The position numbers and the translations under genes were made by a program. Below the pieces are notes generated by a model. It was not told the DNA's origin and made no database searches. It was given only the letters and a program-made list of their open reading frames with translations. Source: Kappaphycus alvarezii (taxonomy: Eukaryota > Rhodophyta > Florideophyceae > Gigartinales > Solieriaceae). From it: a stretch of 64,000 nt of DNA. Below, in pieces: positions 21,306 to 31,807 of the stretch (position 1 is the first letter of the stretch; each line of letters opens with the position of its first letter). The stretch lies in NCBI GenBank assembly GCA_002205965.3, contig NADL03000212.1:28353-92352 (forward strand). Reading direction: 5' to 3'.

Positions 21306-21485
21306 GAGGCCAGCAGATAACTTTGGATCGTCCTACTGCATCGTCTTCACGAAACTTTTCGTGTCGTTTCCTCCTCTTGAAGCCTCAAATTCCACGAAAG
21401 GTCTGTGAGAGAGATAATCAGCCGCCCTATTGGCCTTTCCAGGCCTTTACTTAATCTCTAAGTCGTATTGAGCCATTCAATCCAT

Positions 21486-22076
21486 CTAATTCGCCAATCT
21501 CTCATATATATCCTTTATCTTGAAAGCCGTCTGCAGGGCCTGATGTTCATTATATACTAAGAATGGCTTGTCAGACAACAGACACATACGAAACTTATTC
21601 AGAGCGATCACGACGGCGAGTGCTTCCCGTCTGATGGTATTGTACCGAAGGTCCTGCTCCGCCATTTTCCGAAATGCGAACTGTACCAGATGCAATTTTC
21701 TATCCTCTTTACTATGCTAGCGAACCACTCCTATTGCAGTCGAAGAAGAATCCGTCTCCACCACGAAAGGGGAGTCGAAATCCGGGAACGCGAGTACTGG
21801 GGACGTCGTCAGCTTCTCCTTCAATTGATCGAAAGCCATCTGCATTCCCGTGGTCCACTCAAATGCATTCTTAACGGAAGTTGGTAAGCTATCTGCGAAG
21901 TTCCGTATATAGCGTCGATAATACCCTGCCAACAAGAGAAAGTTCCTCAGTTCAGTCATATTTTCCGGCACAGAGTCCTCCACAATACCTATTATCTTGT
22001 CGTGTTCCACCTTCACACGGCTCGAATTGACAATTTGGGGTGGAGCAGTTTCACTTCCGACTATGCAAAGCTGCAC
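21486..22076 (-). pseudogene. RNase H and RT C-terminal relic of Gypsy D
   Basis: 21717..22076 has LRNFLLLAGYYRRYIRNFAD, LTTSPVLAFPDFDSPFVVET and DSSSTAIGVV, the RT connection and the first RNase H acidic motif. 21486..21695 continues with RREALAVVIALNKFRMCLLS and VYNEHQALQTAFKIKD. The matching Gypsy A motifs are LGLASYYRRFIKDFAK and CEKEALAVVFALKKF. Confidence 0.8.
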
Positions 22077-22454
22077 GTGGTAACTTTCAGCTTCAACCTT
22101 GGTTCTTAGATCCGCTTGAACACCTCTTTGCAGTGAGTTATGTGTTCGTGTAACGTCTAAAAGAGTATTAAAACATCTTACACGTAAACCTAGGAAATCA
22201 GTAGCCCGCGGAGAAACTCGTCTATCATCTTTTGAAACGTCGCTGAATCATTCATGAGTATAAACGGCATCACCTCGAACATATACGTTCCATATCGAGG
22301 GACGAACGTCGTCCGTTCCTTGCATGGTCAGATATTCTGAGCTGACATTATCCTGTCTAAAGTTCCAACGTCGTGAAGAACTATGCTTCAGAGAGTTCGT
22401 CAAAATTTCCTTCAATTTTTAGTAGCGGCCAGGGGACTTCTTTTATAATCCTGT

Positions 22455-22739
22455 TCACCTGACTATAATCAACGCAAACCGAGGTATTCTGTCTTTCTTA
22501 ATGGCGATCCTTACCAGAAAAGACCAGGCGGATCTCGACGGTGTGATGATTCCAGCATCCAATAATTCATTCACTTCTTTCCTTAGTACTTGGTTATGCA
22601 TTGGTGGCATTCTGCGGGCTTTTGAATGTATCGTATTATCATCCGTCAACTCGAAATAATGTACCACCAGCAATCTAGCCGGCTCCAGATCATGTGCGTT
22701 CCACGCTATTACGTCCGTTTCCTTTAGCGCAACCACCAA
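22455..22739 (-). pseudogene. RT N-terminal relic of Gypsy D
   Basis: The frame contains DVIAWNAHDLEPARLLVVHY-FELTD and LLDAGIITPSRSAWSFLVRI, corresponding to EVIAWSVSDLRQASVPVTHS-FELTD and MLKNDIIRPVSSPWSFPVVV at the start of Gypsy A RT. The palm motifs between 22080 and 22450 are lost in frameshifts. Confidence 0.78.
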
Positions 22740-22873
22740 CTTCTCCTGGTTCTCCTCCTAGAGATGATTCATCCTTGAAACGAGAAAACGGCGTGATCCG
22801 CTCTCCCATCTTCCTCGGTATTCCCCTCCTCCAACATTAGGCCCTCTAGATCGGGCTCATACGGTTCCTTGTT

Positions 22874-23685
22874 TCAAGTCGCCAGCACCAATTCATGATC
22901 GTTTTTCGACCCACCATCTCTGACGCCTGACACTGATGAAGACGAGACAGGAAACTGCTTTCTATCACAATCTCCAGGGGATGTTAAATTCTCTCTATCA
23001 GTTAGCATCCCGTCAATCACCGGGGGCTCACCAAGGAGCAGTAACAAAGCCTTATTTTTCCCATCCGCCAGGATGACCCGCTGCCTCCCGCTATCCAAGT
23101 TTGCATAGATTGTAATGCTAGACTGCCAATAATTGTGTCAAAGGCGCGTTATGTACCACTAGAAGACACGAAGCACTACCAGGGGTTCAAAGGAAACTGG
23201 AACTTTCTCTAAAACAACCAATAACTTCAGCCACCGTTCCATCTGCGACGCTGACCTGAAGATCCGAAGCCATCGGAGCGAGTGCCAGTCTCTCGCAAAA
23301 GTCCCAGGACATTAGGTTTGGAACTGCACTTGTGTCAACAGGGCTTGCGTCTCCGTTCCATAAGCCTTCACAGCTACAACCTTAAACCGACGGGAGAGTT
23401 CAAGGTGACTTATCATGGACGCCTGAGTCGTCGTGACAGGTTTGCACACAAGAGGCTTCAACTACTTCCTTAATTAATCCGCGTCTCCACGGAGAAGCTA
23501 CCCATGTTCATTCCTGAAGAGGTTAAAGCCACATCCACGACCACATTACACTTGTCTACGTGGTCCTGGAAGTATTTTGATGCATTCTTGTTCTTTCTTG
23601 ACTTTATTTTCTTCTTCCTTGGCTCCGGCACGACCATCAGCGGGCGAATGAAAGGGGTCTTATTAGTCAGCGCGTCTTTATTCAT
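22874..23685 (-). pseudogene. Protease/Gag C-terminal relic of Gypsy D
   Basis: The frames at 22874..23098 (RQRVILADGKNKALLLLLGE) and 23470..23685 (EPRKKKIKSRKNKNASKYFQ) resemble the basic Gag tail and protease region of Gypsy A (AKKTKKSKKVKSISKDVLEY; RKITVADGTVSKC). The active-site segment is not readable. The assignment rests on order and weak similarity. Confidence 0.45.
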
Positions 23686-24156
23686 TATGTCGTCCCTGCG
23701 CTGCTTCGGAAGGGCTTGACCGTCGGCATTCCTCTTTGCTGTGGCAGAAATATCGCCCTTTCGAGAGTTATGGACTTCTTTTCGAAGCGCTTAACGGTTT
23801 GAGACAGAAAAGATGAATCATCACCTTGGCCCGAAGCAAGTCGACAAATACGAAACGGCAGTGAGCATCCCGTACCGAGAAAAAATATTTATCTCCATTT
23901 AGTGATTGTGTCTCCGCATATCATTTCACTTCCTCACCTAGGTTGAGTTTCCAGCAAACCGTTATCGGTATTTTCCTTTGATTAATTCCTGACAATTGGA
24001 GAGGTTTTTTAGTTTTTTGTGAGCACAGATATGCACTCGCTTCTTGATTATTCTAGGAAGTGCTATGTTTTCGAGTTAAATGTGCCACACAGTCGAAGGT
24101 GCCACAGAGACGCAAAATACTTCTGGCATGTTCTGCTTCTCTTCCCCGGAGCGTAA

Positions 24157-24576
24157 ACTTCTTCGGCATTTTCAGATTCTAGCTCGTCGTCATCTGAAAA
24201 GTCACCCGCGCTTTCATCTCAAAACCCTTTTTCAGATTCAATCGATAAATCTGAGTCCTATGCGGAAGAATTCTCTTCGAATGATATTTACAAAGTCTCT
24301 GTTTTCGATGATTATCCTTCACATTCCAATTCGGTTTCATCCCTGGTGTACTCATCATTTTCGCTCGAAAGAATCGGCTGCGTTTTCCAAATCTTCCTTT
24401 CCCATTGCCGTAGAGAAAACATTATTGCTCAAAATGACCATCGTGGACGTTTCATTACTGCCAGAGCGAGACTAACGGTTTACCAGTGTGGTATTATTGC
24501 GGAGATGACAGAGTGTGATGACCGTTCTCGTTTATGGGATTGGGATTTAGCTAGGTGTAATCCGGATTGCCGCTAA
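24157..24576 (+). other. Unidentified Ser-rich open frame
   Basis: About 140 codons are open, with a first ATG only at 24346. The beginning is rich in Ser and acidic residues (SSAFSDSSSSSSEKSPALSS) and the end reads LWDWDLARCNPDCR. It could be a remnant of a Gag or linker region, or an exon. No family is recognised. Confidence 0.3.
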
Positions 24577-24599
24577 TCACTAACTGGTGTAGTCGACAG

Positions 24600-25639
24600 T
24601 GTAATTTAGCTAACTGTAATCGTATAGATAAAAAAAATAGTCGTCTGGGGCCCAAACCCCAGAGCTCGGTCTATATATGAGGCCAAAGACGACCCCACTT
24701 GCCAACAGTAAAGCCACTTGCCAACAGTAAAGCCAAGGCACTTTTACCTGTGAAACGTTCCTTAAAGGTGAACCGTCCTCGGTTAGCCGTCGTTCCCGCA
24801 TAGTTTTCCCTCTCGTCTCTCCCGATTCGGTCATTCCTACTAGTTACCGCTCTATCGCGCGTCTACGACGAATTCCTCTGCACCCTTTGTTGTGCCAGTT
24901 TTCCTTTTCCCCTGCGTTCCCTCTGTTGAGCTGGGTCATACTTCGGTATTTGGGGTTAAAGAAGCTGATCTATCGACGCTTTCAGTGATCTCTATACCAA
25001 TTACCGCGGGTGGGGTTTTATCCAACAACCAGAATGGAATAATGATTTTTTATAGTGTATAACAGCCCATATAAGTCCTTATTTGTGCAAACATTTACGT
25101 TAAACGTCCTTCCGAGATCGATGGGAAGTTTTTTTTCTGATATTATATTCTTTACCACCAGTACCGCAAAGTAATACTAGGATGATTGACATTTACAGGG
25201 CAACCAATGGTTCGGGCAGATTCACCTCCATAATATCACAACTATTTTCCACATTTGCTCCAAATTTCCCCTTCCCAATTGCAGTTAAAGTGAATTCTCC
25301 AGCCAGCGAAATAATTACGTGGCATGATTTTTTTACACTCACCCACCATGGCTTGGCGAACACGTGTGACAATGGTCAACTATCGAATGGCACCATATCC
25401 AGTTGCCTGTTGGGTTTTTATGTTCTCTATTGCAATTAATTGTCCTCATTTCCCTTTGTCGTCCCTTCTCTTTGTCTTTTTCCATCGTTTTGTCCTATTT
25501 CGTGTTTTCGTCGGCTATATTTGATACGTTAATAGTATTTTTCGCAAAATTATACTATTTGCAGGTTTGGTAGGGTTAATTCAGCAATCCAATGTTTTAC
25601 TATTCGTATTTCGACAAGTTCTCAATCAAACGACCATGA
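24600..25639. other. Noncoding stretch with a short tandem duplication
   Basis: The 19-bp unit acttgccaacagtaaagcc is repeated in tandem at about 24698-24735. A TATA-like tctatatatga lies about 30 nt upstream (about 24670-24680), so this could be a promoter or U3 fragment. The ORF at 25182..25439 has no recognisable motif. Confidence 0.35.
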
Positions 25640-26110
25640 ACCTATTTCTATGAACCATTTTAAGACAGTGTCTGGACTGCCGCCGCTACCATTTGGAGTT
25701 GGTCTGCATCAAAATACGCCTCACGTATACCGATAACCAGGGTGTCGTCTACATCGTTACCTATCACGCATAATTACTCGACCAATGCTGCTATTCCGGC
25801 TATGTGCTTGGCTAAATTCAGTCGGAAGTTTGAGTACCGAATCGAAACAAGTTCTGAGATTTTGGATATAGTGTGCGCAGTAAATCCAGAATAATGCCTC
25901 ACTTCGAGCTTGAAAATCTTCTTCTGGAGCTTCCCAATAACGGACTGAACAACATAAATCGGCTGATCAGCAAGTACTGAAATGATTATGAATCTTTCCT
26001 GGATGTCTCGTTATGCATTCTTGCTGGCATTGAGGTCGCTATTCCGAGCGGCCTAATTTTGATGGAGTCCTTTGGCAATTCTTACTTTTTTTGTCGAGAT
26101 CTTTAATTAG
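25640..26110 (+). pseudogene. Very degenerate Gypsy RNase H relic
   Basis: The frames near 25720-25900 read YTDNQGVVYIVTYHA and AKFSRKFEYRIETSSEILDI, resembling the TDH.AL.YL...RW...L..F.F.I.Y.PG region of Gypsy RNase H. The stops are dense and similarity is weak. It may belong with the chromovirus relic further downstream. Confidence 0.35.
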
Positions 26111-27064
26111 TACCTTATCGTATAATTTTGAGAATTTTATTCAATTGGTTAGAATTTTGTAGGTCTACAATACGTGATTGGTGTTGAAATAAATTCCTCA
26201 AACTGAAAGAAATATAGTTCCCAAACGAAAAAATTTTGAAACAGAGTTATTCGAGAAAACCTGTGGACATCACCTATCAATTTTTTGTAGTCATTATGGT
26301 CCTAGACTGGAAGCAAACGTTCCTAATAGAGGATATTCTGTTGCCCGTTCCTGGGTTTTCCCGTTCTCCCGATCGGCGAACTCATTTTATTTCTTATTAA
26401 GACTTATTGGTCTACGTTTAAATCAATTGCTAGGTTGAACCTCTACTGAACTTCACTTCATCCGAATTTTGTCTAGGAGTTTGCCTACAATGGCGTTATG
26501 GTGCATAAAATCCTCATCAGTAAAAAAACCGAGCAGAATTTTTACGTGGTTCTCAGGAAATCAGCAAGAGCATTAGCCGCGTGTGAATGGCTTGCAACAC
26601 AAGAAAAATCAAATTTCTGTGCCAAAGTTCTTCGTAACAAAAAAAATGTCCATATTGGGTTTTAGTTTCGATGAATAAAACGGAGGGGAATTTCCCATTA
26701 ATTCTTGACATGATCTTGAATATCCGCCGGGTATAATTTATTGTAAGTTCATAACTATTTCATACAAATCAGCAATCAAAAGTTTTAGCTAACATTAGAG
26801 TATCATTTCTGTGTTTACGTTTAAAGTTACGTTATAGAGCCAAAATTGATTTGTTGAAAAATATTTATTAGGGTTAACAGTAATATTTTTCTACTTTAAG
26901 AAACAAGATTCACCTTGCGTTCCTCTTTTTATTTCACATTTGAAGATTCTTTTGTGACACGAATTATTGTAATACAGAATCTTTGTGTAATGGCTGATAA
27001 TTTAAGGCTCAAATAAGGGAATAGAAGTAATAGATGATATTATTTCTCAATAAAACTCCCTTTT
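26111..27064. other. AT-rich stretch without recognised gene
   Basis: No readable domain was seen. It lies downstream (in transposon orientation) of the Tigger/pogo fragment and may contain its eroded 3' part. Confidence 0.35.
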
Positions 27065-27774
27065 GATCATAGAAAACGCCGAGAAAATTAGCTGCTCTAT
27101 TTAAGCTCTTTGAATAATTGTTACAGCTATTTTTCCTCAATAAAAAACGTCAAATGAAAATTTTCGGCAAATTCTTCTTTTCAAGCTCATAAAAAGACTG
27201 CACCTGATCACGCTTTCTTCTGAGAAAAGTATGGGAGAGGTGTGGGCTGATTGTGAAAGCAACGAAAATTCTTGTACTTCCCTATTAGCGCAATCGGAAG
27301 CTTCTTTTTTCCATCTACATTTGTGCAAACGCATGACGTGAGCTGATCTTTGGCTTTCATATTCTTAGTTCCTCGAGCAATTTTCCGACTTCCAGTTTCC
27401 ATGATGTAGGTTCTCCGCGGTAGAAATCTGAAAAATAAGCCGGTTTAATCCACATTAAAAACGTCAAGGGGGTCGTAGTCACGCAGTTTGTTTCGAAGTT
27501 CTTTCATTTTTGGATCTACCTTTTCAAGATCAACACTACCTGCTTGACTATTTAATATAGCTGAACGAAGATTTTGTCGCACAGTAAAACGGCACGACCA
27601 ATACTCTGAAAACTCTCGGGACGAGCTTACCGATCTGCGGTTGGGGAAACTACGCAGGGACGGTGAAGACGCGATAAAAGCCAAAGGGGAACTAGTACCG
27701 TGCGGAGTAACCGGCAGTAAAATAGAAGTAGTAAAAGTAGTTGGGTTGTTCCGAGACGGAAGGGTGCTTACCAC
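27065..27774 (-). pseudogene. Tigger/pogo-type (Tc1/mariner superfamily) transposase relic
   Basis: The minus strand encodes KMKELRNKLRDYDPLDVFNV-D, then a stop codon, then TGLFFRFLPRRTYI, and in the continuing frame (27208..27402) RGTKNMKAKDQLTSCVCTNV, DGKKKLPIALIGKYKNFRCF. This is the DDE-domain pattern of Tigger/pogo transposases (NxDETGLF, then K.R.T...C.NADG..KLP..VIGK). The stop replaces the Glu directly after the first catalytic Asp. The remaining catalytic residues and the ends were not found, so this is a fragment. Confidence 0.82.
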
Positions 27775-28209
27775 TTTACTTGATGGGCACCGGAAAGATA
27801 TCGCAGTTAAATATCTGCTAAGTACGTCCGGAGTCCGATAGAGCCTTGCACTGTAACCCTAATTGTCCTGTGCACGCTCCCCCAAATTTCTTCAAATTTT
27901 TACGCATTACACTAAACCCGCTGTACAGTGTTGCAATTACTATCCTTACATTACGGTCTACACGCCTTTGTACACTGCCCAGCAATGTTCCCGTTTCGGT
28001 TTGCGCCGCACACGTCATTCCTGTCAACCCCTAAGTACAGTCCGGGTTCTGCCATCACCTTTTCATCACTCCACTTCGGTGTTCACCGCGAGGGTGCACT
28101 ACACCACAGTTTTTATAACATAGAATATCAGAAAATGAATACCGTTGGATACTGGAGACTGAGAACTTCTCGCCGCAATGATCGCTCTACCGTAATGTGC
28201 TGTTTACGT
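27775..28209. other. Stretch without recognised gene
   Basis: Short overlapping frames on both strands have no recognisable motifs. It separates the transposase relic from the chromovirus relic. Confidence 0.35.
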
Positions 28210-29900
28210 CAGAGGCACAAAGTTCACTCTTAGGACGGACCAACAACTAATCAGGTACCTGCAATCGAAGGCGAAGCTATCAGGCCGGCAAATGCGTTGG
28301 TTGGAAGAACTAAAAAGCTTTGACTTTAACGTTGAACACATCTCAGGCTCGAACAATTCTGCCACAGATGCTCTCAGTCGTTGTGTCCACAGACCACAGT
28401 TCAAATCTCTACGTTTGGAAGAAAGTTATCTCTTAAGAGAAATTCAGATGGCATATGACAAGGATGAATGGGTTCACAATCTCTTTACTGTTTTGAAACA
28501 AAATCAGCCCCCTCCAAACCGCAAGACAGCCAATTTCTCTCGCAAATATATCCTGAGAAGAGACACACTGTACTGGATTGACAATAATGTGAAACGACTG
28601 TAGGTCCCGGAAAAACACAATACTCAGAACAAGAGCAATCGAAACAGTTCACGAACCGATACACTTTGCCACTGAGTAGACGTACTATGCATGCGCGCGA
28701 TACTGTTACTGGAAAGGAATGCACAACGAAATTGAGAAATTTGTTATAGCTCGTTCAGAATGTCAGAAAAACAAAGACAAACAACGCTGCACGAAAAGGA
28801 TTGGTACAGCCACATGAGACTCCTGAAAAGTGTTTGGAGGTAATTACTGCAGACTTCTTCTCTGAGTTCCCGAAGAAACAGAGAGGAAACTAATCTGTCC
28901 TTTTCATTGTCGATAAGTTGTCCAAACATGCAATATTCATTCCGACAACGAAGAAAATCACTACAACTGAGGTTGCTCAGCTGTTCATCTACAACGTTTT
29001 TTCGGGATACCGCACACCAAAAAAGTTGGTTCTTGATCGTGATAAGCTCTTTAAGTCGAAGTACTTTCGAGGTTTTAATGAGCTTTTCAGCATTACGCTC
29101 AATATCGCGACAAAGGATCATCCTCTGATAGACGGGCAATCAAAGAATATGATCAGAACTTTGGTCCACATGATCCGGAACTTAATCCAAGAGAATGCTA
29201 CAAACTGGGACAACATACTATGTGAACTTGAGTTCAACTATTACTCTTCCCGAAACAAAAGCAATGGGCTAACGCCATTTGAAATTGATCTAGTTCGTAT
29301 TCTAGACTTCATTCCTTCTCTTTGATTGAACACTTGCAAATCCAGTGTCAGGCAGCAACTACAGACGCAGACAAACGAAGGAATTTTCGACAGTTGCTTC
29401 TTGATAATCTGTCAAACGCCACAACAGCTCAAGTCTTTTACGTTAGCAGAACTCGAGTAGACACCGAATTCCAAACAAACTATTTGGTCATGCTGAAGAT
29501 CGAAGGCACTGGCATTTCATCTCGCTCTTATCTACCGAAAATATGCCAGTCGATATTTATGGGACCTTTCAGAGTGTTAGAAGTCTTGAGACCTGCAAAG
29601 TATCGGACCAAATTACCACCTTCGATGAAAAAGGCACACAATGTATTTCATCTGTCCAAATTGAAGAAGTTTATTCGTGATGAAAATGACAAATCATCTC
29701 TTTCCGTGGTTATTGATGCCGAAGGAAGCCTCGACCAAGAAGCTTTCGCTATGCTTGACAAGAATAAAGTAAAATATTGACAATTCGAGGCCTACAGATT
29801 AGAAGAAGCTATTTAGATGCCAATATCCGAACTCAAGCACTGCCAGGAGATAATTCAAAAATTCAAAGATTCTCCGAGGTCCTCACATTCAAAAGGAGGT
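28210..29900 (+). pseudogene. 3' half of a chromodomain Ty3/Gypsy element (RNase H, integrase, chromodomain)
   Basis: 28210..28600 has the RNase H end (FTLRTDQQLIRYLQSKAKLS, RWLEELKSFDFNVEHISGSN, SATDALSRC). 28810..29325 has the integrase core (VITADFFSEFPK, FIVDKLSKHAIFIPTTKK, LVLDRDKLFKSKYF, then TKDHPLIDGQSKNM where HPQTDGQSE is expected). 29322..29780 gives the C-terminal region (FMGPFRVLEV, KAHNVFHLSKLKKF). Across a stop at 29780 there is a chromodomain-like end (PISELKHCQEIIQKFKDSPR). The Glu of DDE is Lys in this reading, and several stops make it inactive. It differs from Gypsy C at many positions. Confidence 0.82.
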
Positions 29901-30107
29901 TGACTGCAAGAGATTTTTCTTGCTATCAATATCTTGGCAACCGTTTAGTCGCCCTGATTTTCAGACATCCTTTTATTTCAAGAGTTCATAATCAATCCTG
30001 AACTCTTGCTTTTCTCTCAGTATTATTTAAGCTTGTCTCTCTTTCTCATCATAGTAGAAGAGAGGGCGATCCTTTTTGTCATTATTATTGAAACAGAGTG
30101 CCCGCAC

Positions 30108-30469
30108 ACTCTTACAGTATGTTTGTTTGAGACTTTAGAGTTAGCCAAAAGTCTATATAAGCTGAGCAAACTGCTTCCTCTTGTGGATGTCAAGCAAGTT
30201 GCCATAAAACTTCAAGTCAAGTCCCGAGTAGTAGGAAGTTGAAAGTCAACTTCATATTCAAGAACTATCTTTTCTTACGCTGGTCACAGAGCATCAGTAA
30301 TAGCCCTTGCCCCTTTTATATTCTATTGAAGCACTCTCAAATGTCTCCCTTACTCCCCTCTTTCTGTTTGCTCAACTATACCACGGTAGCTCTTTTGTCG
30401 CTTGCAACATCTCCTTCTTGGGTAAATGATTCTGACTATCTCTTCTCCCGACGATTTACTCCTACAAAT
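30108..30469 (+). repeat. Diverged LTR fragment of the long-LTR/Gypsy A group
   Basis: The sequence matches the R/U5-like half of the LTRs in plus orientation: TTAGCCAAAAGTCTATATAA, gctgagcaaactgcttcctc, the tcccgagtagtaggaagttg block, tatt-like ends and cgatttactcctacaaata at the terminus (cgatttacccctatca in intact copies). The upstream U3 and the acidic-protein frame are not recognisable. No TSD was found. Confidence 0.75.
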
Positions 30470-30527
30470 ATACCGGGCCCCAACCGACCACATCTTTCAA
30501 ACAAAAACAACCAAACATTTCCCCCCT
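30470..30527 (+). repeat. Non-LTR 3' end motif
   Basis: CGGGCCCCAACCGACCACAT-CTTTCAAACAAAAACAACC-AAACATTTCCCCCC resembles the terminal motif of the family 2 tail (ATATATCTTCCAAGAGTAAA-ACACCCAAAC). A similar block with the GGGCC.CAACCGAC prefix lies at 35220..35280. Confidence 0.45.
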
Positions 30528-30529
30528 TC

Positions 30530-31110
30530 TTAGATCCAAGCGGCCATCACGCGTTGACCTGCAAATACGAAGACTGCATGCGTCGTCGATATCACGTCTG
30601 TAAAGGAGTTGGGATCGTCGCCCTTCTCGAGCATTCGCTCCTCCACCAGGTTCCCAATTCGTCTGAGCATTCAGAGCCCCCGCGTTTCCGATGGACATCT
30701 ATATTTCCCCTGCACATAGGCTTCACAATGCCATCGCCGTCGACGTTATTGTTGCACACTCCTCCGCCCGCCGCCATATCTCGCCAAGTACGGTTACCGC
30801 AGGCGCTGCTGCGAAACTCGCAGAGCGCGACAAACATCGTCATTACAGCGATTACTGTGGCCAAAACGATATCCTCCTCTTCCCCATCGGGATTGACATC
30901 TATGGCGCCTTGGGCGACGATGGTCAGGAATTCTTCGGCCGTTTTGCTTCCTTCGCTGCGTCCGGTCGCGGTTCCTCCGAACAACATGAGCTTCGCGACT
31001 GCGTTACCCGTTTTGCGTTTAGTCTCCAAGGAGAAAATGTTGGGTTATTTTAAGTCTCCAAGTGATGCAGGCGCGAAAGATTTCCTTCCGCCGCCTTCAT
31101 TCATAGTTAA
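30530..31110 (+). pseudogene. REL endonuclease relic, non-LTR family 3 (copy 1)
   Basis: DPSGHHALTCKYEDCMRRRY is a degenerate zinc-binding HxxxxC motif. It is followed in other frames by VGIVALLEHSLLHQVPNSSE, IAVDVIVAHSSARRHISPST, AAAKLAERDKH and IGIDIYGALGDDGQEFFGRF. The second copy at 34083..34800 has nearly the same sequence, and similarity continues into the tail (gtgaatacccttc...). The order CCHC, then DV.V..P, then a C-terminal helix region is that of REL domains. No RT is present here. Confidence 0.75.
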
Positions 31111-31280
31111 TATGTGAATACCCTTCACGCGCGCTTCTGTGCCATACCGTACAACTCGTAAATATCGAGGAAGAAGAAACTTTACTTCATTGAGTATCTC
31201 TCGTGTACACTGCTACCACCACGCTGGTATCATGGGGCTAAAAGGTAACTTTCCCTTTCCCCCCCATACTCGAAGAACAA

Positions 31281-31699
31281 TGATTTGGTTCTTTAATTTT
31301 TGAAAAGCGTGGTTCGGCTATCCCCCGGTGTATGCTAGACAGGCTCATACTCCCCATACTCTGCATTATGGTCTTCAGTGTAACCAGCTAAGCAAGCATG
31401 CGCGTACACGTTCAAAACTTCGAATATATCTTCCAGCAGCAAAAACACCCAAACTTCCCTGTTCAAAACGCGGACCATTCTTTTCACGCAACAAACGTTC
31501 TTACGGTTTCCCCCATACCGTAGGTACAGTGGTCGGCCAGACTGCATTTCTGAATGCATCAAAGTTCTCGGGATAGATTCGAATTCGGTATATCTTTCAA
31601 GAGTAAAACACCCGAACCTTTCCTCTAAAATCCCAAGCCCACAATCCTTTACTCTTCCATTTCCGAACCGCACTTTTCAAAAATTAAAGAACCAAATCA
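31281..31699. repeat. Foldback or MITE-like unit with 37-bp inverted ends
   Basis: The left arm 31281..31317 (TGATTTGGTTCTTTAATTTT...GGTTCGG) and the right arm 31663..31699 are near-perfect inverted repeats (the outer 27 bases are identical). They enclose about 345 bp with no coding content. Inside are two direct copies of the non-LTR end motif (31419..31462 and 31587..31630), the second with ATATCTTTCAAGAGTAAAAC. I see no clear target duplication. Confidence 0.6.
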
Positions 31700-31807
31700 A
31701 TTTTTTCTTAGTAAGTTGCAAATTCGTTGGGGAGGCCATCGAGTCATCTTCTGGAAAAGTCCCCTATCCCAACATTCGTGCAAATCCACATTCCCATCTC
31801 CTATCAT

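Larger units (their letters stand above)
20300..23780 (-). mobile_element. Gypsy D: decayed relative of Gypsy A
   Basis: Minus-strand fragments in A-like order are listed as separate entries: integrase (about 20600..21305), RNase H and RT C-terminus (21486..22076), RT N-terminus (22455..22739) and protease region (22874..23685). Similarity to Gypsy A is at protein level and stops are frequent in every domain, so this is a much older insertion. No LTRs or TSD could be placed and the borders are estimates. Confidence 0.75.
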
